A stretch of DNA of 64,000 nucleotides. Source: Diprion similis (taxonomy: Eukaryota; Arthropoda; Insecta; Hymenoptera; Diprionidae). The notes below the pieces were generated by a model, which had not been told where the DNA came from, searched no databases, and worked only from the letters and a program-made list of their open reading frames with translations. Shown here piece by piece: positions 25,701 through 37,326 of the stretch. Positions within the stretch are counted from its first letter, which is position 1. Each line of letters opens with the position of its first letter. Location: NCBI RefSeq assembly GCF_021155765.1, contig NC_060107.1:10712501-10776500 (forward strand), in the 5' to 3' direction. The position numbers were made by a program, and so were the translations under genes.

Positions 25701-26380
25701 TTGCAGTTGGCTGCAGAAGGCTCCCGTTGTATAATGGAAATGAAAAAGCATAAGCCTTGTAACCTGGTATGCTTTTAGTTTATATTACTTGCAGACTCAT
25801 CGAATGCGTTTAAATAATCAGGATCAATTGCAGAAAACTATAGACAATATCAAGGACTCCGTATTATCTTCAAATACATCAGAGAGTTCTGCGTTGGATT
25901 TAACAAACAATTCAGCAGCAGACTCAATTCCGGTGGTAGATCCTGAATACAAAGTCTTGGATCAAAAATTGACTAAATCTATATTCAGGACGAATCATGC
26001 TAGTGAAACATCATCTCTACAGTCAGCGTACATTAATAATGCACAAGATAATGCTCCGGTAATTTTTTGCCGTAATTATACGCTGCAGGAAGCGAGAATT
26101 TGAGATACAATTTTACAACGGTTTAAATTTCATCATGTTTCAGAATCATTCCAGTAAAATGAACGGCATTTCCAATCATTTGAAGATGGCGGAAAACACT
26201 AGTATCAGTTTTGAAGACAGTGGACAGACGTTTAAAGTTATCGGCGAGGATGGTATCGAGCATTTGCAAACAACGTCAGATTTCACGTGCGCCCGAATGC
26301 GCTCCTTAATTCGCATCTTTAAACTCCATCCTAGTCTCCAACAGATAATGATACCAAAAGCAAACGAGGTGTTACACTGA
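22763..26380 (+). CDS. C6orf163-homologous coiled-coil protein
   Basis: Eight exons: 22763-23009, 23442-23737, 23949-24151, 24374-24551, 24966-25328 (acceptor could be 24972), 25479-25766, 25795-26058 and 26144-26380; phases close at about 691 residues. Exons 2-5 encode long charged helices (for example KQAMEKYEHELYDKMVKKYEED), expected to be coiled coil. The family match is clearest in exon 5, where EFQKFINFAL...PGQAEFLL parallels the C-terminal AFQKYINYTF...PGHADFIL block of human C6orf163. In exon 4 HAIHLGFE falls in the equivalent helical region. Human C6orf163 is about 330 residues; this protein has an extra Pro-rich N-terminal exon and about 300 extra C-terminal residues of low conservation. 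The molecular role is unknown. The start is the first in-frame ATG of exon 1, so a further 5' exon is possible. Intron 1 contains a small transposon copy. Confidence 0.78.
23066..23196. mobile_element. Short TIR element in intron 1 of the C6orf163 homologue
   Basis: A unit of about 130 bases starting GGGTCCATTCCGGAATT and ending near TTTCGGAACACACTC, so its ends are inverted repeats. Its interior (CAACAATCTTTTATC, TTTTGCGCT, CTCTGTCCTA) matches both arms of the foldback element at 58284-58670. It has no coding capacity. Confidence 0.7.
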
Positions 26381-28347
26381 CCATTAGGATTCAAATCAAT
26401 GAGAGATGCTATCTATATGCAGAAAATATAACAAGGTGGACGTTCCGTATTCAAATATGAAAGTTTTTTTCCAACGGATATTATACTCTCTAGGGACTCA
26501 ATGTAGCGGAAGAAAAGTGTAAACGCATGCACGAAGTTTCCTGTCCGTTTACATTCGTATGACTTGGCTACAACGGCTATAACCGAGGTTGAAACTATCA
26601 GCTGATCGCCCATTACGACGCCATATTGCTCAAGTCACATGCATACCATGTATCCCAATCGAATTTTCGGTATTTGAATAATGTTAAATGATCGTTTGAC
26701 AATGAGATACAACGTCGTGATTCTAAAAATTAATGCAAATGTAATAACAATGTTCATTATTATATGTATGTTTTTCAATAAATCAGTTGAAAAAAAATTA
26801 AGCATAACTGATTATAGAGTTAATATTTTATAATTTCACTGTCATGTCGGATTAGTCACGCAAAATATAAAAAAAAAATCTATTCTTACAAACGAGCGCC
26901 AACTATTGCTAAATTATATTTACCTTATAAATATTACAATGGAGCAATACAACAGATGATAGAAAATAAATATTTAATCAGTTATTACAGTGTGGCATAT
27001 TCACATCTTCTCCAGTCCGTCTTGTACTACCAAGTGTGAAATACAATAGCCAGAATGATTTGCAAATAATAATTATTATTACATTTTTCAATTCATTCGT
27101 TATAAACAAAGTTCTTACAATATGTACATCTGTGCGAATATATGTATAATGTTTCTACGCGTACGTAGTTGTGTCAGGTACGATATAGGTGCGTACAAAT
27201 CAGGCGACACGAGAATACATTTATTTAAATATAGATATATAGACAATATAGCTCGGAAATAGTGTTTTGATTTTTGTGAACAAAGACTTGATTGAAAGTA
27301 AAATTTGCGATGGTAGCAAAATCAGGATCCTCTTACCACAATGACGAATCAAACTCATACCGTAAATTATTTCATTCCTTTTCCTTGTCATTTATCAAGT
27401 ACCATATATTTTTTTCATTATAAAAATATAAACGTAATGCATGTATGAATACATAAAGCCATATAACGCGAAATCAAATGAAATATAAAACTCACTTTGT
27501 TCGTTTCAAATATTAATTTTTGAGTAACCAATGGTGAACCTAGAACAACTGAAATTTGTTTCTACCAAGCACATCTTATTCTGACATTCTTATTGAATCA
27601 GCTGTTTGTTTATTTGCCTTTGAATTGTCTTCGAAATTCATTTTGAGAAGTGTTTATCAGTAATCAGTAATCATGACGTATCAGAAACTTGAAAGTTATA
27701 CAACAAAACGAGTTACACTGACTTCCATCACTTCGCTAATCTGTTCGCCACACCTGTTGGAAGAAGTTCGTCAATATTGTTGTAATACAGTAAGGGTAGA
27801 GTAGGAAATATTGAAACTTTTGTGCATTATCCTATTTTTAAATAAACTATTATAACCATACCAAATTACACAAAGTACAAATAGTATAAATTCGAGTAGG
27901 TATAGATCAATGGTAAAATTTACCAAGGCCCTTTACGGATCTCTAAATCCATTGTAATACCAGCACTATAATTAGAAAGCAATCTCATTCAATTGTAAAA
28001 TTGGTATTCAGACATTCTTTCTTTATGTTTTTCCATCAGCACGACTCGATAGAAACTATGATTACTGCTTTTGGGTAGCAGATACTGAATAAATGTAAAA
28101 TTTCTCATAACTTCATGCATAAAAATTTAATGTTAAGCACGATTTTCTTAGATTAATAATGTTATGACTTCGGCGCGTGAATATCAACATTACTCGTCAT
28201 TGTTACATAATAACGCCATATGTAATATAGACTACACTCTACATTGTTAATAATTTAAATAGTAATCGCTAAGTAAGAAAATCTGGCTACCTCTAGATGC
28301 AGAATGAAATCGTTATTGATAGTACAGGATGGCACCACATCATTGGT

Positions 28348-28382
28348 AATATATATATATATATATAATTATGTATATATAT
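28348..28382. repeat. AT microsatellite
   Basis: Alternating TA/AT dinucleotides broken once by AATTATG. A simple repeat without coding meaning. Confidence 0.8.
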
Positions 28383-28491
28383 AAATTGTTTGGTATAGTA
28401 TCGGTGTACTATTTTTGGCAGTATATCATCTTCTCAATCTAGAGCAACTTATCCCCCCTCCCCCTCTGATCGCTCTTAACGAAGTATATCA

Positions 28492-29100
28492 TCCCTGGTA
28501 AAAATTACTTGCAGAAACTTTCAGAAGTTTGTACAAATTCACTTGAAATATGAATCTTTGACAGTTTCTCAGTTTTTCTGAAGAATCTCTGACAAACTTT
28601 AATAATTTGTAGGAATCTAGATGAGATATCTCGATTCCTATGTAGAAAAAATTAGTTTTTAAAGTTTTAGATTTTTGAAAAGTTATCATAATTCTGGTAT
28701 TATTGGAAAGATTTTTTTACTAAACATTTTCCCCAAATTTTTTTCAGCTTCATTTCACAAAAATGAATTTCAAATAATTCCTAAAAATTCATCCTTATTT
28801 TCGATAATGCAGTATCATTAGCAAATCGATAGAAACACCAGAACTCAGGTTACTTCAGATACATGTTAAAAAATATAGTTCTTAAAAAATATGAATTTTG
28901 ACTAGATCAGTAATAATCAGACACTTGAAAACTTAAGAGTTTTTTAGAGATTCATTGTAAAATGAAGTTTCGAAAGAATAATTTCTTGAATGATTCAAAC
29001 ATTTCCAGAAATATATAGGGTACAGAATATTTTTCTCCAAATTTCTCGAAAACAGGATATATTACTCTGAGAAATTTCTGAGAATTTTTTTCACCAGGGA
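28492..29100. mobile_element. Full-length TIR element (CCCTGGT family), copy B
   Basis: The ends are inverted: TCCCTGGTAAAAATT on the left, and a right end that reads TCCCTGGTGAAAAAAATT on the minus strand. The 609-base body is AT-rich, non-coding, and full of TTTCTGAGA/TTTCTCAG-like words. It resembles the copy at 63624-63970 along its left half. It ends 47 bases from the NAA60 stop codon and may supply that gene's 3' UTR or poly(A) region. Confidence 0.7.
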
Positions 29101-29146
29101 CGAGGCTGAATACAAATACTATGGTCACGGTTTAAACAAGCTGGTA

Positions 29147-31585
29147 TCATCTATGGTACGAAAGAAGAGTCGCCGCCCAGAGCAATCTCTGCCATATCCA
29201 GTGCGGCACTCTGCAGGGTCCGAGACTTACAATGGATCCAGCCACATGGCGCATCCAGTCCCATAATCCCCATGGAGCGTGGCCTCCGTTTACGTACAGA
29301 ACGTAAGTAAAGCCGTCCTTACACTTGCCGTGGATAGAGTAGTAATAAGGCAGAAAACTGTGAAGCCGAAAATGGCATCTTTGATAGAAGAGTATTGCTG
29401 GTGCGTTACTTGACAACACATGTAAAAACACTGCTTTAACTGTCGAGCGCTCCGGTGCAGTAACATGTGCCAACAATTGCTCCAAAAGGAGCGAAGCTAT
29501 GCCATTTCGTCTATAGGCGCGTCTTACTCCTAAACTTAATATATATCCGACAAGCGATTCGTCGTCGAGACTAGAGCACAAAATACCACGGTCTTCTTTG
29601 TTCACTTTCCAATATGGTTTTATCTCCGCTACTATCAATCCTATTATTACTCCTCCGTACACCGCTGCCAGCGCGTAAAATCGTGACGAACTGGTTATCT
29701 CCTCGTACCATGTGTATGGGTAATCTGGATTAAACGTCAAAATTATTACAAATAGTGATAGGGGCTGATTGCAAATTTTGATCAGGAATAGGGACAGGTG
29801 AAGCTTGTACAGACTCAATTCTAACAACATTGTCTGAATTTTAGTAAACCTGCAAATTTAAATCCTTGAAAGTCATTCTTAAGTTGCCAAATGGCGATTT
29901 CTTTCAAATGTATTATCACAATGTTAGAAAAATGATCAAATATAAGATTCGGTTAGTTTTGCTGGAACTCCAAACAGTAATTTCGGGTTTCTGTTCTGCT
30001 TCAATCAGTATCAAAATTGGAATTGTGAATCAATCATAATCTCAAAAGAGGTTTCCTATATTGTAATGATTGTATTCAAATAGTCGAAAGTTTTTGTTTC
30101 AAGTGTTGAAAATTTAGTTTCAGCTGTTATTATAGAGAATGGATAAATAGCAGGAATAAATGAGATGGAATAAATGAGATCTTACATCCTGATCATACAA
30201 CATTTTTTCAAAACGCTGATATCATAACTTGTATTATTCGAGTTTGTTCAGATTCATTTTTATCACATAATAGGGATGTTTTTTCATTCATGTTCACTAT
30301 CAGTGGTGAACATTGATAGAGATGTCTTAGATAGTGTTTCTTTTTTCTAACTTCTGATACAGGCAGTCTATCCAATTCATTTTTACGAATTCATATTACA
30401 ATGTTCTAATAAAATTAGAAAGAATTAACGAATTACAAAAGCTCGATTGTCGGACAATTTTTCAAAGGCAATGACTCTACTCGAACATTAGCAATTCAAT
30501 ATTCTGGTGTATTTCTATTACTGAAAACTGCAACATTTCATAATATAATATCATCATCACCATCATAATTCATTGTAATAACAATTTCAAGGAAATGTGA
30601 GCAGGAAACATAATGTGGTTCAGTATTTCCCAAGGCTGTAGCACTTCAAGAAGTGAAATAGTGATGAGCAATATTCATTATGTATGAAGACGAGGAAGGC
30701 ACTGTGAGAATATATTTTTCCCATTGAAATATGAAATATAACTTTTTAGCTATATGATTGCATTGAAGATTTCGATGACAAAAATGAGGCAGACTTTGCC
30801 TTGCTTTCAGAATCATTCATATAAGAAATGGAATTCTTGTTTTTACCCTCAACCAAATTTTTATACTAATAAATTAAAAACATATATTCCAAGCAAATTT
30901 ATAATTTTGGTATTTCATTCACATTTTAATCTTTTTTTCTGGTTGTCGAAGTATTCTTCTGACGAATGGGTACAAAATCAAGCAAAATAGATTTTCTTTT
31001 ATGAACCAACTATCAGAGTTGCCAGTTACTGACTTTTTAAAGTGATATATTGAATAACAAAGTTCTTTTAGTCTCTCTTGACAGAATTAATTGGCAATAG
31101 ATTGCTGCATCGAAAAATATTATATATTCTACAATCGAGATACAAGTTATGAATAATTGAAGGCCAAAGATTTCTGACTCAAAGGGATGATTTATCATTA
31201 CATTGCCTTGGAATGATTAAGAAGCTAGGTACATCGAAGAAGAATAAAGTGCATGTGGTGGCAAATAAACAAAGAATACTTATTATATTCACATGGAGCG
31301 GATAGTTTGGAAGTGAATTTCCAGATGTGGATGACAGAAAAATAATTGAATAATTCAGTAGGTTGAATTACCTATGGGAAACCAATCTTCACACAAAGTT
31401 CGGACCTCCTCCAAATCCTCGGGACATAAGAAACGGAGTTGAACATCTGCCAGGATGCAAAGGGGCACCGTGACAGCGATGTGTTTTGATGTGTTCTCGT
31501 TCCCATTGCATTCGGTCGTCACTTCACAGCATAAGCCACTGCCCTCGGCTTGCTGTTGACTGTACCAGTTAAAGGGCGCAGCCAT
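29147..31585 (-). CDS. NAA60: NAA60, N-alpha-acetyltransferase 60 (Golgi)
   Basis: NAA60 transfers acetyl groups from acetyl-CoA to N-termini of transmembrane proteins facing the cytosol and sits on the Golgi surface. Two exons, 31585-31372 and 29724-29147, join in phase 1 to give about 263 residues. Exon 1 ends VQLRFLCPEDLEE...CEDWFPI, and exon 2 begins DYPYTWYEEITSSSRFY, the exact family join. The GNAT core is intact: VAEIKPYW, YILSLGVRRAYRRNGIASLLL (acetyl-CoA loop R/Q-X-X-G-I/A), VLSSNAPAILFYQ, LPYYYSIHGKCKDGFTYVLYVNGGHAPW. The C-terminal tail (WDWMRHVAGSIV...VPHWIWQRLLWAATLL) is amphipathic and hydrophobic, as needed for membrane attachment. About 50 residues precede the usual family start, so translation may begin later or there is an insect-specific extension. 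A 1.65 kb intron separates the exons. Confidence 0.95.
29725..31371. other. NAA60 intron
   Basis: A 1.65 kb AT-rich intron with no coding sequence. About 30225-30330 contains words shared with repeats at 44.6 kb and 54.6 kb (AATAGGGATGTTTTTTCATTCATGTTCAC). I searched it on the plus strand for the missing first exon of VPS13B and found none. Confidence 0.5.
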
Positions 31586-32000
31586 TAGGGCGACACACTC
31601 TCGACCAAATTCGGAACAAACGCATTTTATTTATCTTTTTCACATAAATACGATCATGTATTATATAAATATTTCGCAGTAAACACGCTAAGCACCGCGG
31701 ACATCTTACTTTTCTGTTATTTTTTGACACATCGGTTGGTCCATTGGATATGAAATAATTCATAGAGGCCTTCTTTATAAGCGTAAAGTTTACTGAAAAA
31801 TTCCCGACGGCAAATAAATGAACGAAAAATCCCTAGGAAATAGACACCGCCATTTTGTACCTGAGTAGTTAAAAAAGCGAATCTGATTGGCTGCGGATGG
31901 CCATCTTGTACTAAATTTCACTCTAAACCAATCACAATTCCAGGATCACGGAACCGATCGGAATTAATGATGAATGAACGTCAAAAATGTATATGAGTGT
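31586..32000. promoter_or_regulatory. Probable bidirectional promoter of NAA60 and VPS13B
   Basis: Just upstream of the NAA60 start codon lie two YY1/Pho-like words, CCGCCATTTTG (31847-31857) and GGCCATCTTG (31899-31908), and two CCAAT boxes in opposite directions, GATTGG near 31885 and ACCAATCAC near 31927. This is the densest promoter-like cluster in the window, and VPS13B is transcribed away from it on the other strand. Transcription starts are inferred, not seen. Confidence 0.55.
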
Positions 32001-33673
32001 GCCTTTTAATTGTTGTCTGCTATATAATTTTCTGTTGAATAAATTGATTGAAAAACACATTCCTTTTTATGAAGCGCATACATTTTGACTTTTGAAAATG
32101 CTCATATCTCGAGTTTGTATAATTTTAACAACTGGCTCAGCGAGCTAGGCTGCGACTAGAACGGAAGCAACATTGAAGAAAAGTTGATATTTTGAGGTTA
32201 TATCATCGTGTTTTCGTAACACGGTATTTGAGACACGTATTCATACAATATTCGTACACGATACAAATAATAATTCTCGTGGCTTACGATAATTTTAATA
32301 ATAACAATTACTTGAATCTTTAACTGCGCCAAGTTCCACGTTAGATAAATTTCATCATAACATCTTGGACATCTTCTATACAACTGCATTTAATTCCACA
32401 TGGACATAGTATAAAATGACAGTTACATTTATAAACGTATATTTAAATTCTGAATTACTCACCACACGTCTTGTCAGACAGCAGATGATATCTTGACTTG
32501 GAATGAGCAACGAAAAGTTCAAGCTGATATATTCCTTGTCCTTGAAAATGTCCAATTCCATTATTTGCACAGTTAACAAATTACATCCATGAGTAATTGA
32601 GGTATTACAATCACTGTGAGAGGAATGACCATAGATAGGCTCATATCATGTTTGCAAATAATCTTATGTATTCTGATTTTCCTCATGATAGCAACTAACG
32701 ATTCGGTATATGAGATATGAAATGGAGGAAAAATAGATGATTTTCATACAGCTATGTATGTATTCAATATATGTGACTATATGAATAAGTATGTAATTGA
32801 ACATTTCAGGTACAATTGTGAGTCACAGATAATAAAAATTCGCAGTCATCTGGCAAGTCTAAACACACCATAGTCTTTCGAAATTGTACGGAAGTTTGCA
32901 TAAAGCATGTATAGCGAGCAAAAGCTTCAGCTACAATGTTCAATTTGGAATCATATATAACACCTGTTATACTCAGCTATGTTGAAAAATATGTTAAAAA
33001 CTTCAAACCGGAACAGTCGCAGGTTTGTCTTCCTATTATACATTTCTGACAGATTCATCGAAGAATGGCAATATTCTGAACTATTATAGCGTATCCCACG
33101 GTCATGCAAATTCCGGATAGTTAAAATATCTTGGGATCCATGACCTTTTTGAAACACGTAAAAGGATTTTATAATTCCATTTTGCAAAGCTCCTCAAATG
33201 TTTCACTAAATTTATCATTAATGAAAGTTCAAATCTTGTTCTACATCAAGACTTTGTTTTGTTTTAGAGTTGTAGCCGGAAGTTTATATAATTTGAATAT
33301 GAAATATCTACAATCACGCAATTTCAGCGCATGCCAATAGTACTTTTGAATGATTTGTTTTTTATGCGGAGGTTTCTGTTAGTGACGTTAATGTAATGAA
33401 ACGTCGAAACAGATATCATTATCTAGCAATTATAGAGTCACAAAAGTTGGAGACGATCATTCATAATATGAGTGACTTTTTGCTTTATATTACAGTTCAC
33501 TGAATCTCAGATACTCTTAAATTTATCAGTAAACAATTTTTTCTAAAATTGGCCATTGCACAAACGCTACGAACTACAATCTCATTTTATATATTTCTGC
33601 ATGAGAAATTCTGATATTTATAAACTACTGGAAACTACTTGAAATACTGGACAAAAATTTTTCCGTTTCATAG
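32001..33673. other. Region expected to hold VPS13B 5' exon; none recognised
   Basis: VPS13B should begin with about 30 residues before the SLWGGD motif. The first exon I can read starts at 33674 after a good acceptor, so a 5' exon must lie upstream. I could not recognise it here on the plus strand. The remainder is AT-rich with no other gene. Confidence 0.5.
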
Positions 33674-36600
33674 GTTTCGTTGTGGGGTGGCGATGCCTCA
33701 TTTCAAAACCTAGACTTACGGTTGGAAGTTTTAGAAGAACAGCTTAATCTGCCATTCAGCTTTGTCAGTGGGCATATCCATGAGCTGCTCATTCATGTTC
33801 CTTGGGTAAAAATAACTTCAGAACCAATCGTAGTGACCATCAATACCATAGGTGATAATAATAAATTCTCTAAATACTTATAATAAGCACATTATTACAT
33901 ATTTTTGGAATTTGTGTTACGAGAGATATGTCAACGCAGCTTTATGATGCATTTCATTTTTTCAAAACTCAACATGTGCATCGCTTAATTCACATCACAT
34001 CGACCGACTAACTTCACATTTTGTACAATTTCAGAGTGCATTTTAAAGCTTAAGGACGAAAACCAGGCAGATGCCAATACACGCAAACCAGCGAAGAAGA
34101 AAAAGGAAGAAAAAGAGTATTACACACACTTTTTTTATGAGCATTTTCTTGCCAATATTTTGCACACAGTATTGATCAAAGTAGGAATTAAGTATTGTTA
34201 AAATTGACTGTGAAAAAGGGAATTTTTTTTTAACGAACATTGTATTTCCAGGCCAAATATTTTCTTATGTTTTAAACAAAAACTAAGTATTTTGAACGTG
34301 TATGGTGTAGTGCAAATCTTCAGCTGGCTTATGCAGTTGTAAAATATGAATAATGACAATGATACTGATCTTAATAACACCAACAGGGAAGAAGCACCTC
34401 CTGGATATATAAAGAGTATGGTGACAAAGGTCGTTAACAATATAACGATCAATTGTAACAACTTGATACTGAAATATGTCGAAGAAGATATAGTTTTGAG
34501 TGTGAACATCAGATTCCTCAGCATGCAGACTGTCAATAATAAATGGGAACCAGCATTCACAGGTAATCAGTCTAAAAAGATTGACGGCTGGCTTCAACTT
34601 CTGAACCCCTTATTCAAGAATAAGCAGAATGATAATGAGATTGAACCTTTCCCAACTTTGCAGATGTCAGCAGTTATGAAGTTCTTCTTAGGAAGGTCAT
34701 AACAATACAAGATCTAACATTGTGTTTAGATAAAATGGATGCATCGGGTAAAATCGAAGTTTATCAGGTAAAAACGTTTGTTTTTGTGTATAAAAATTGT
34801 GTGATAATAATGTAGAACTTTCACCAACAAGGGCAATGATTTAACAACAGAAAGGATAAAACTTTAACATGATATTATCCTTATTTTGAATAGGATCCCG
34901 TTTTGTATCGGTGCTCAATGATCATACGGCTTATAGTAAACTATCATAGTAATACGGCAAAACGTGCTTCTGTAACGAGACTCGACTTACACTGTGAAAA
35001 AATGGAATTCAGTATGACAGAGCAACAGATTCCCATGCTGCTCCGATTAATAGCATTGGTAATCGCTTTACAAAGTAAAATGTTGCCATCCAGTAAAGAA
35101 AGATCGTTAATATCCATGGAAGAGGGTATTGAAAATGAGCACGAAGGTAATAATACTCAGAGCGCCTTACGAATTTTCAAAAAAGTAAAAAAGAGTTTGT
35201 GATGTTTTATCACAAAGAAATCCATTACTACCTTTAGATGATTCAGAATCAGAAACTGCTTCGCAACAGGAGGGCGGAAGCTGGGCTGGTTGGGCTTGGA
35301 ACATGGTCCCATCAGTTTTGCCAGTTCACTGGGATAATGATTGGTCCAGTGAACAGCTGATGGCATATACTGGTCACACGATACACATGGGCTTTTATGT
35401 TGACGATGCAACTGTAACTTTCAAGGTCTGAAAAATTATTGCTGTTCGACTTTTATCTTCAGATTAATCAGTATCACAGTATTGAAAGTTGAGAGAATAG
35501 ACATTGATAAATTTTAGATACATTATTACAAGTCTACCGAATGCGTCTGTGTTTTAGACAACGGACAGCGTGAAGGAGCAGCTGTTTTACAAACCGCGCA
35601 AAATTAGGTACAAGTCGTTTATGTCGCTAAAGTTGAATGGAGTTGTGATAGATGTATTGCATCAAGACATGACGTGGACCAGTATGCAGGCCGGACTGGG
35701 TAGTATACATCTGTTCCCCAGAGGGTCGTGCAGTTGTGGTCACCCAGAAGTTATAGACGGAGTACAGGTGAAGTTTCAAGTCTGAAGTGTAGAACTTTAC
35801 TTTTACTGTCGGTCGGCAAGTGGCATGCAATTATCAAAAAACAAAGTTCAATTATTATCTTCTTAGCCGCCTCTGTACGTTACTGCTGGAAACGTTGGCA
35901 ATAACCATTTGAAGGATTCTTTATTCGACGCAGAAGCTGTAGAGAACAAAGAGAAAAAAAGGGTTTATAAGTGTGACATCGAATATTATCTTGCAACTGT
36001 TACTGGTTAGTCTAACTCATATTATTAGTATTTTTAATGCATATAAAATTGGTATATTGGTATCGGTAACTGCATTCATGTTTCAGTGGAAAGTTTACTA
36101 GAACGGTGTCCAGCCTTTGTAATGGATTATGTGTACCTGATTGATTTGCCCGATGACATAATGCCAGAGAAATTATCCGAATTCAATTCGAACTTTGAAT
36201 ACAGGTACGATTATTATTATTTGGAAGGTTTTTCTCTTGGGCATAATTTTGTAAAACTTGTTATCAGTGTGAATTAATTCACTTTCAGCAATTTCCATGA
36301 GCGTAGAGTAGTGCGATACGTAGTTGGTGATTTAACTGTGCGGATGTGCTCAGGTCTATTTCATCGTTTAGAATCAATCAAACAAGCCGCGATGAAGTAT
36401 GATTATGAACCTTACATAGTTCCAAAACCCGGTAAGTAAATCTTAAGTCAAGGGGATAAGTATCATTAGATGGCTGAAAAAATTGATCATTTTTGGGCTT
36501 TTATATTTCAACAACGAATTATTCAATTTGATTGGATTTTGCGTTGTTCAAAAGTATGTGAACTGAATTTCATTTTTATTTTTTAATACGAAGCATTGTT

Positions 36601-37326
36601 GTTAACAACATTGTCAGTCCTTTTGCTCAGTGACATGTTTTGCGGTGTCCACGATATCTCAAAAAAAGTTTATAAAACGAGCTCGATCTAAATATGTTTG
36701 ATTAAAACAAAGCCCAATGAAACTGGAAAATCGATTGCTGAGGTATAAATTTCCAAAATTCATCCACTTTTTTAGCTATTTATTCATACATACTCCTTCA
36801 AATCGAACGTTTCAGCAATATCTCTGCAAATACCGAACACCTTTTTTCAGAGCCAACCATCGACGAGTTGCCTCCAGTTACAGTTGAAGAGTACGATGCT
36901 CTGAGGGAAAATATATCAAGGGTTGAAATAAAGCTGATTTTAATCAATGGTTCTGTTGAATTGCAATTAGCCGACCACCAAATAACTGGCTTACCTCGAA
37001 AAAGAAAACTTGTGGAAAAAAAGGTGTCGCGGGTGATCTAAATAGCGCTAATTATCCATGCTACAACACATTTATGTGTTGACTTATTCTTATAGATGCT
37101 TTATCATCACTGTGAATAATGATTATAATGAAATTCACTTGCCTTTCAGACGGCGCCACTAACTCCTGCACTATCTGATGATCCGGTCTTGAGTATAGAA
37201 TGGGATAAATTATTGATAGACATAGATCAGCCAATGTATCCACACCGTTTGGTAGCATGTGCATGCAAACAAACCGACTTGCCTCCAGACATGTTGAACT
37301 CTTGCCACAGGCTTATAAATGGGGTG
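33674..37326 (+). other. VPS13B: VPS13B exons 1-12 as read: N-terminal chorein region
   Basis: Exons: 33674-33851, 34035-34116, 34387-34562, 34664-34767, 34894-35146, 35238-35425, 35558-35767, 35867-36005, 36087-36204, 36289-36431, 36851-37023, 37150-37326. Family motifs in order are SGHIHELLIHVPW, CILKLKDENQAD, PPGYIKSMV...VVNNITI, NNLILKYVEEDIVLSVN, LCLDKMDASGKIEVYQDP, MTEQQIPMLLRL, and the WAGWAWNMVP...LPVHW block. This is the hydrophobic-groove entrance that in VPS13 proteins docks on the donor membrane. Confidence 0.93.

Larger units (their letters stand above)
26381..29146. other. Convergent intergenic DNA
   Basis: It lies between the 3' ends of the C6orf163 homologue and NAA60. AATAAA at 26777-26782 could end the upstream gene, about 400 bases after its stop. 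A simple AT repeat spans about 28348-28382. A transposon copy fills 28492-29100. Otherwise it is AT-rich DNA with no supportable gene. Confidence 0.5.

Noticed and set aside
32752-32810. Candidate first exon of VPS13B reading around DYMNKYVIEHF
   Set aside because: It resembles the expected YVNRYIKN only loosely, lacks the preceding LESY-TPI motif, and does not join in a convincing way to 33674.
34198-34597. Minus-strand ORFs of 104-120 codons
   Set aside because: They are antisense to a VPS13B exon and intron; the plus strand has clear family similarity and good splice sites.
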